From NCBI GenBank assembly GCA_000416315.1, contig ASZI01000042.1, forward strand, positions 1 through 56,263: a DNA stretch of 56,263 nt, written 5' to 3'. A model generated the notes under the pieces. The model had not been told where the DNA came from. It saw only the letters and a program-made list of their open reading frames with translations, and did no database searches. The DNA comes from Osedax symbiont Rs2 (GTDB taxonomy: Bacteria > Pseudomonadota > Gammaproteobacteria > Pseudomonadales > Balneatricaceae). The number at the start of each line of letters is the position of its first letter. Position 1 is the stretch's first letter. Shown in pieces: positions 51,112-56,263 of the stretch. The translations under genes and the position numbers were made by a program.

Positions 51112-52089
51112 ATGCGTTTCGTCAGCCGACGTTTTTTTTTCTACCTGGTAGCTTTCTTCGCCGCTGCTACTTTTAATTTTATTTTGCCGCGTATGATGCC
51201 CGGCGATCCAATTACTGCGATGTTCTCCTCCGGGGGAACACCGCTGCCACTTGAGAGCTTGCAAGCTTTAAAAGAGACTTTCGGCTTTATCGATGGGCCG
51301 TTACATCTACAGTATTTTGCCTATATCAAAAGTGTCTTTACCTGGGACCTGGGCTATTCGATACAGTATTACCCGCAATCTGTAAACGATGTGTTAAATC
51401 GCTCAATTTTGTGGACCCTCTTTCTGGTCGGAGTCTCCTCGCTAATTAGCTTTAGCATTGGCTCGATTGCAGGTATTTACGCCGCCTGGAATCGAGGTGG
51501 GGTGTTTGATACCTTGTTTTCGCCGCTATCCTTAGTAATGCAATCAATGCCTGCGGTAATTATATCGCTGTTGTTCCTGTTTACTTTTGGGGTAGCTTTG
51601 GACTGGTTGCCGACAGGTTATGCCTACAACATAGATCTGGATCCCGGCTGGACATACGCTTACATAAGCAGTGTTTTTGAACATTCACTGATGCCGATAA
51701 TTACCTTGGTGATAGTGCAGGTAGGTGGTTATCTGATCACTATTCGCAACAATATGATCAATTTACTCGGTGAAGACTACATAATAATGGCCAGGGCAAA
51801 GGGGTTGAGCGAGTTGCGAGTGATGCTTAACTACGGCGCTCGCAACGCCATTTTACCCTCAGTGACTACTTTTGCCATGACCATAGGAGTAGTGCTAGGC
51901 GGATCTCTTATTACTGAGTATGTGTTTAATTACCCAGGGCTTGGCAATACTTTGTATCAGGCCATAGTGAATCGTGATTACCCGGTGATTCAAGGGCAAT
52001 TGCTGATGATGACCCTGGCGATGCTGAGCATGAATTTTCTGGCTGATATGGCCTATGTATTCCTGGATCCGCGATTGCGAAATGCCTAA
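51112..52089 (+). CDS. ABC transporter permease, DppB type
   Basis: A 325-residue inner membrane permease of the peptide/nickel (DppB) family, with about six spans. Family marks are FILPRMMPGDPI near the start, the coupling-helix sequence EDYIIMARAKGLSELRVMLNYGARNAILPSVT and VFNYPGLGNTLYQAI. It forms the channel with the next gene for the binding protein at 49262. AGAGG precedes the ATG by five bases. Confidence 0.92.
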   Translation: MRFVSRRFFFYLVAFFAAATFNFILPRMMPGDPITAMFSSGGTPLPLESLQALKETFGFIDGPLHLQYFAYIKSVFTWDLGYSIQYYPQSVNDVLNRSILWTLFLVGVSSLISFSIGSIAGIYAAWNRGGVFDTLFSPLSLVMQSMPAVIISLLFLFTFGVALDWLPTGYAYNIDLDPGWTYAYISSVFEHSLMPIITLVIVQVGGYLITIRNNMINLLGEDYIIMARAKGLSELRVMLNYGARNAILPSVTTFAMTIGVVLGGSLITEYVFNYPGLGNTLYQAIVNRDYPVIQGQLLMMTLAMLSMNFLADMAYVFLDPRLRNA

Positions 52090-52132
52090 ACAACATTGTT
52101 AATAATAATAACTATCCTATAAAAGGCCCGAG

Positions 52133-53059
52133 ATGTTAAGTATTTCAGCAGTAACAAAAGTTGCCAGTCGCAATAAAAAGGCCTCTGTTGGCCTGAGTAT
52201 TTTATTGGTATACGTAATGATAGCGCTTTTTGCCAATCTCATTACTGATCATAAGCCAAGTAAGAGAGTCGCGCGTCCCCATCAGGAACCGAGTATGGAG
52301 CATCTGATGGGCACCACCCGGATGGGGAGGGATGTCTATACCCAATTTGTGCATGGAACGCGCACTTCACTGGCGGTAGGTTTCAGTGCCGGTTTTATCA
52401 TTATGGCACTTGGCACTGTATTGGGAATCTCGGCAGGCTACTTTGGCGGCAAAGTAGATGAAGTTATAAATTTTTTCACCAATATCGCCTTAGTGATACC
52501 CCAGTTGCCACTGCTATTGGTGCTGGCGGCCTTTTTAGGGCAGTCATCGCCAACTACGATTGCGCTTATCATTGGCTTTACCAGCTGGGCCTGGGGTGCC
52601 AGAGTCACCCGGGCGCAGACAATGTCGCTGTGCAAGAAAGAGTATATTCAATCGGCCCAGTTAATGGGTGAGAGTAAGCTGCGTATTATAATGATCGAGT
52701 TATTGCCAAATCTCGCCTCGATCATTGGCGCTAATTTTATCGGCTCGATTTTTTATACCGTTATCACACAGGCGACTATCGAATTTTTAGGGCTTGGAGA
52801 TCCGCTTTCTGTGAGCTGGGGCACTATGTTATACAACGCTCAGACCACCAGTGCTATGCATGTGGGCGCCTGGTGGGAGTTAGCCGTCCCGGCAACGGCA
52901 ATCGCTATTTTAGGCATGGCTCTGGCGCTGATGAACTTTGCCATCGATGAAATATCTAACCCAAAATTACGTACTTTCTCCGGTCTGCGCATCTTTAATA
53001 AGCGTATCGCCCTGCTTGAGTATGAAAAATCTTTAACGCAGCAGGAGGCCAGAGCATGA
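52133..53059 (+). CDS. ABC transporter permease, DppC type
   Basis: A 308-residue second permease of the DppC family, with N-terminal MTTRMGRDVYTQFVHGTRTSL-type segment (HLMGTTRMGRDVY), FTSWAWGARVTRAQTMSLCKKEYIQSAQLMGESKLRIIMIELLPNLA (coupling helix) and FLGLGDPLSVSWG. It overlaps the next gene by four bases (ATGA), so it is translationally coupled to the ATPase. Confidence 0.92.
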   Translation: MLSISAVTKVASRNKKASVGLSILLVYVMIALFANLITDHKPSKRVARPHQEPSMEHLMGTTRMGRDVYTQFVHGTRTSLAVGFSAGFIIMALGTVLGISAGYFGGKVDEVINFFTNIALVIPQLPLLLVLAAFLGQSSPTTIALIIGFTSWAWGARVTRAQTMSLCKKEYIQSAQLMGESKLRIIMIELLPNLASIIGANFIGSIFYTVITQATIEFLGLGDPLSVSWGTMLYNAQTTSAMHVGAWWELAVPATAIAILGMALALMNFAIDEISNPKLRTFSGLRIFNKRIALLEYEKSLTQQEARA

Positions 53060-53910
53060 GTTATAGCCCCAACCCTGACAATATCCTGGAAGTGCGTGAT
53101 CTGTGTGTGGATTTCATCTCAGATAGTGATGAGTTCCGAGCCGTTAAACATGTCAATTTTAACATCCGCAAAGGTGAAATTTTTGGCTTGGCCGGAGAGA
53201 GCGGCTGCGGTAAGTCAACCATTGCCTTTGCAATTAATCGATTGTTACAACCGCCCGCTTATGTGTCATCTGGAGAAATTTATGTGGACGGTGAAAATGT
53301 TCTAGAAATGGACCAGCCAGCCTTACAAAATATACGCTGGCGCAAAGTTTCTATGGTGTTTCAAAGTGCTATGAATAGCCTCAATCCGGTGATCACAGTG
53401 GCGGAACAGTTTCGCGATATGCTGCATCGTCATCAGGGGATGAATCGACAGCAAGCAGCAGATAGGGCAACAGAGTTATTATCGTTGGTGGGTATAGATC
53501 CGCAGAGACTGAACGATTATCCGCACCAGTTTTCCGGGGGGATGCGCCAGCGCATTGTTATCGCTATAGGGCTGGCACTGAATCCCGATCTGGTGGTCAT
53601 GGATGAGCCCACTACCGCATTAGATGTTGTGGTCCAGCGAGAAATTTTACAGCAAATCTACAAGCTGCGGCTGCAATTTGGTTTTTCAATTTTGTTCATT
53701 ACTCACGATTTGAGCCTGATGACTCAGTTCTGTGATCGCATTGGGGTGATGTTAAAAGGTGAGCTGGTGGAAGTTGCCAGCGCCAAACAGATTTTGCAGC
53801 AGCCGCAACATCCTTATACACAAAAACTCTGGGATGCAATTCCTACACCTTTTGGTGATAGTGTAATGGACCAGTTCTCCCGGGGTAAGGCAGTAGGGGA
53901 AAGACTATGA
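53056..53910 (+). CDS. ABC transporter ATPase, DppD type
   Basis: A 284-residue ATP-binding subunit: Walker A GESGCGKST, Q-loop VSMVFQSAMNSLNP, signature FSGGMRQR, Walker B LVVMDEPTTALD and the switch H in LFITHDLSLM. The C-terminal oligopeptide-transporter extension is shorter than in DppD of E. coli (about 327), and the usual Cys-rich Fe-S motif is not visible. It powers import with the partner ATPase; the start overlaps the permease stop by four bases. Confidence 0.92.
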   Translation: MSYSPNPDNILEVRDLCVDFISDSDEFRAVKHVNFNIRKGEIFGLAGESGCGKSTIAFAINRLLQPPAYVSSGEIYVDGENVLEMDQPALQNIRWRKVSMVFQSAMNSLNPVITVAEQFRDMLHRHQGMNRQQAADRATELLSLVGIDPQRLNDYPHQFSGGMRQRIVIAIGLALNPDLVVMDEPTTALDVVVQREILQQIYKLRLQFGFSILFITHDLSLMTQFCDRIGVMLKGELVEVASAKQILQQPQHPYTQKLWDAIPTPFGDSVMDQFSRGKAVGERL

Positions 53911-54887
53911 ATAACAACATAATAAATCAACAGTCAGCAACACTGGAACAGCCACGAGTATTAGAAGTTAAGAACTTGTGCAAAACCTTTGAAATGGGCC
54001 GCGGCTTCAAGCGCAGCCAAGTGCACGCGCTTCGGGACGTCAGTTTCGATTTGCACAGTGGTCGGGCCCTGGCCTTGGTCGGAGAATCTGGCTCGGGAAA
54101 GTCGACGGTTGCCAGATTGATTATGAAAATGTATGAGGCGACCTCAGGAGAGATAAGCTACGCCGGTCAGAGTGTTTTAGGTGAGCACAGTAGCACTGAA
54201 GCCTTAGCGTATCGACGCGCTGTGCAAATGGTCTTTCAGGATCCATTTGGTTCACTAAACCCGGCGCATAGGATTTTTCATCATATCGCCAGGCCATTAT
54301 TGCGCCACGGACACATCAGCGACAAGAGCGAGCTAAAAGATAAAGTATTTTCTATCTTGTCTCAGGTTGAGCTGGACCCACAAATCAACGCCTACAAGTT
54401 TCCCCACCAACTCTCTGGTGGCCAGCGTCAGCGAGTGGCGCTGGCACGAACCTTAGCAGTTGCGGCAAAAGTGGTACTGGCGGATGAACCGACCTCTATG
54501 CTGGATGTCTCTATTCGCATCGATGTATTGAATTTACTCAAGCGGATGAAAGATGAGCAAGGTATTGCCTTTTTGTACATTACCCATGACATCGCAACCG
54601 CCCGCTACTTTGCCGAAGATATTGCGGTGCTCTATCAAGGGCAGATAGTCGAATGGGGAGCCAGTGCTCAAGTGATAGACAACCCACAACATTTTTATAC
54701 TAAACTGTTGCTCTCTGCGGTGCCCGATGCCAATGTACGCTTTGATGAAATCAGCCCCGAGCAAGATTTTTATTTACACAGCGCCGCACAGATACGCCAG
54801 ATAAGTGGGCAAAGTTGTAGTGAAATCAAACAAATAGCGGCGCAGCACTTTATCAGAGAACATGACTTCTCTGCCCTGAATCAATAG
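53907..54887 (+). CDS. ABC transporter ATPase, DppF type
   Basis: A 326-residue ATP-binding subunit: Walker A GESGSGKST, Q-loop VQMVFQDPFGSLNPAH, signature LSGGQRQR, Walker B VVLADEPTSMLD and LYITHDIATARYFAED. It pairs with the preceding ATPase. It overlaps that gene by four bases and is followed by a GNAT gene after 37 bases. Confidence 0.92.
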   Translation: MNNNIINQQSATLEQPRVLEVKNLCKTFEMGRGFKRSQVHALRDVSFDLHSGRALALVGESGSGKSTVARLIMKMYEATSGEISYAGQSVLGEHSSTEALAYRRAVQMVFQDPFGSLNPAHRIFHHIARPLLRHGHISDKSELKDKVFSILSQVELDPQINAYKFPHQLSGGQRQRVALARTLAVAAKVVLADEPTSMLDVSIRIDVLNLLKRMKDEQGIAFLYITHDIATARYFAEDIAVLYQGQIVEWGASAQVIDNPQHFYTKLLLSAVPDANVRFDEISPEQDFYLHSAAQIRQISGQSCSEIKQIAAQHFIREHDFSALNQ

Positions 54888-54924
54888 CAAATAGACCGTC
54901 AAACAACGATTGTGAGATGTTAAA

Positions 54925-55395
54925 ATGTCCGACATGTTAGTGAAATTGTACCAGCTGCCCAGTACACAAGTATTTATTAAGCTCGCTGCAGCAGCAGTGC
55001 AAATACGCCCGGCAATGGCACCGGAAAAACGTTTAGTCTGCGCCTGGATAACCAGACACTTTGGTGAGCAGTGGGCCAGTGAAGCTGAAGTCGCCTTTTC
55101 CCGTCAACCCTGCTCAATTGTATTGGCAGTTCAGGGGCAGCAGCTATTAGGGTTTGGCTGTTACGATGCAACTTGCAAGGGTTTTTTTGGACCAACCGGA
55201 GTAGACGAGGAGCATAGAGGGCAGGGCATTGGTGAAGGTTTGTTGTTTATGTGTCTGCAGAGTATGCGCGCTCAGGGTTATGGGTATGCGGTGATAGGAG
55301 CGGCTGGGCCAAAGGAGTTTTACCATGCCAAGGTGGGCGCGATGGAAATCGCAGACTCTGTGCCGGGGATTTATCAGGGAATGCTCAGCGAATAA
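54925..55395 (+). CDS. GNAT acetyltransferase in the chitin-sugar operon
   Basis: A 156-residue GNAT enzyme with the acetyl-CoA loop GVDEEHRGQGIGEGLLF and the segment YAVIGAAGPKEFYHAKVGAMEIADSVPGIYQGML at the end. It lies 37 bases after the last transporter gene and on the same strand, so it is likely co-transcribed. A role in acetylating glucosamine or a partly deacetylated chitin sugar is attractive but unproven. Confidence 0.85.
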   Translation: MSDMLVKLYQLPSTQVFIKLAAAAVQIRPAMAPEKRLVCAWITRHFGEQWASEAEVAFSRQPCSIVLAVQGQQLLGFGCYDATCKGFFGPTGVDEEHRGQGIGEGLLFMCLQSMRAQGYGYAVIGAAGPKEFYHAKVGAMEIADSVPGIYQGMLSE

Positions 55396-55419
55396 TTACC
55401 CGGGCATTGCTGTACTGGT

Positions 55420-56049
55420 TTATAAGTTGATTTCAGCGCGTAGCAATTGCAGATGTTTTTGGCAGTGCAGCAAGCCCCCTTCATACTTAATCCAAGTGAT
55501 CTTGCCGTCGCCGTTACTGTCGGTTCCAGGCAATAGAATATCGGCAAAATCTTGCAGCTGCGATGCAAGTGAGAGGGCCCTCGCCATAGAAGTGGTAGAG
55601 GCCAACTGCCGGCTGATATTGAGCATAGTCACCGCTAGCGCCAAAGTATTTGTTGCACTAGTGGCAATATGTACGAAGTGCCTCCTGATCTCGGGCACGG
55701 CATCGCTGGCCATTGCTGCCAGATTAACTAGGCTGATGATTCCCTTGCTCGCTTGGATCAAACCGGAGTTTGCCACAGCCCCTGTTCTGCGTCCCTGCAA
55801 AGCGATAGCAATATGGCGGTTGTGGTATTTGATTAAGGATAAATCAGTTTGTTGTACTGCCAGAGATGCCTGTTGCTGTATTAACTGTGCCATTTGCATG
55901 GCGACATCTAAATGGCCAATAGAATCAGGGCTAGTTGTCTGGTTGCCAATTTGCTGTAGATAGACAAGTGCTGAAGTACTGGCAAATACCGGCGTACAAT
56001 TTAGCAGCAAAATTGCGATAAGCGTTGTGCGGACGATAGTCATTTTCAA
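55420..56049 (-). CDS. Secreted protein with an EF-hand-like loop
   Basis: A 209-residue protein with a signal peptide (TLIAILLLNCTPVFAS). The mature part is mostly helical, with many Ala, Gln and Leu. Near the end there is an EF-hand-like loop (TDSNGDGKITWIKYEGG, residues about 177-193), with the calcium-ligand pattern D-x-N-x-D-G-x-I. No family was recognised. It is convergent with the GNAT gene, 24 bases apart, and its start is near the right end of the window. Confidence 0.68.
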   Translation of the reverse strand: MKMTIVRTTLIAILLLNCTPVFASTSALVYLQQIGNQTTSPDSIGHLDVAMQMAQLIQQQASLAVQQTDLSLIKYHNRHIAIALQGRRTGAVANSGLIQASKGIISLVNLAAMASDAVPEIRRHFVHIATSATNTLALAVTMLNISRQLASTTSMARALSLASQLQDFADILLPGTDSNGDGKITWIKYEGGLLHCQKHLQLLRAEINL

Positions 56050-56263
56050 CTCTCCACTGAATAGCCTATTATCAGATATTGCGCACCGTTGTAAATCAGA
56101 CTTCTTCTGTCTTTGCAGATGAGCGTGGCAGTTTGATTAAGGTCGACAGCAAAAACACCGGCATAACGATCAATGCGGGTTAAAATATTGAACCCTTCCT
56201 AACAACTCCAGTCAATACTCGCTACAATAACCGCTTTATAGCGATTTGATTTTAAAGCTATAG
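56050..56263. other. Right-end intergenic segment
   Basis: No gene seen. The stretch is cut by the window end. Confidence 0.5.

Noticed and set aside
49262-54887. Dipeptide (Dpp) transporter
   Set aside because: The genes have Dpp/Opp-type architecture, but the binding protein matches the chitin-oligosaccharide CBP group in several segments and the neighbours are chitin-related.

Overview
The window looks like a chromosomal segment of a marine, heterotrophic gammaproteobacterium. I infer this from protein likeness: a YhhQ close to the E. coli protein, a Vibrio-like chitin sensor and chitin-oligosaccharide importer, a taurine dissimilation pathway with cytoplasmic sulfite oxidation, and a CsgG-type secretion operon. 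I cannot place it to genus. No rRNA, tRNA, CRISPR, prophage or insertion sequence was recognised. Most genes carry normal Shine-Dalgarno sequences, and several starts are TTG or GTG.

Layout. 0.3-4.5 kb: a very large uncharacterised membrane protein. 4.6-9 kb: a PRPP-synthetase-like protein, an orphan protein behind a candidate sigma-54 promoter, a small P-loop kinase and a periplasmic solute-binding protein. 9-15 kb: a CpdA-type phosphodiesterase coupled to a histidine phosphatase, proline iminopeptidase, acetyltransferases (one a pseudogene) and a GFA-type protein. 14.9-22.4 kb: taurine module, with an EamA transporter divergent from tpa, then tauR, xsc and pta. 22.5-28.9 kb: a MocR regulator divergent from a LysE exporter, a DinB-fold protein, an HD-GYP phosphodiesterase, and a three-gene curli-like operon (curlin-repeat protein, small secreted protein, CsgG/HfaB-like lipoprotein). 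28.9-36.8 kb: CobS/CobT-like chaperone pair divergent from soeABC sulfite dehydrogenase. 36.9-39.8 kb: YHYH protein operon with a truncated RND-transporter remnant, and a DUF411 copper-type pair. 39.9-41.8 kb: queuosine-precursor transporter yhhQ behind a candidate preQ1-I riboswitch, and a lactonase-family protein. 42-55.4 kb: chitin-oligosaccharide module with an intracellular GH20, a ChiS-like hybrid kinase, a GH3 NagZ-like enzyme, a CBP-type binding protein, two permeases, two ATPases and a GNAT enzyme.

How genes work together. Tpa, Xsc and Pta would turn taurine into acetyl-CoA and sulfite, and SoeABC would oxidise the sulfite to sulfate while feeding electrons to quinone. A shared motif ties these genes together: paired CTGG half-sites exactly 23 bp apart (start to start) lie upstream of tpa, of xsc, of the divergent EamA gene on the opposite strand, and in weaker form of soeA. 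This resembles the direct repeats recalled for TauR of Rhodobacter and suggests one regulon that includes the unexplained transporter and the distant sulfite dehydrogenase. The chitin module would sense, import and hydrolyse chitobiose in the cytoplasm.

The strongest candidates for new biology are the 23-bp-spaced operator family, the minimal curli-like operon next to an HD-GYP protein, the orphan CobST pair beside soeABC, and the paired near-identical operators between the MocR regulator and the LysE exporter.
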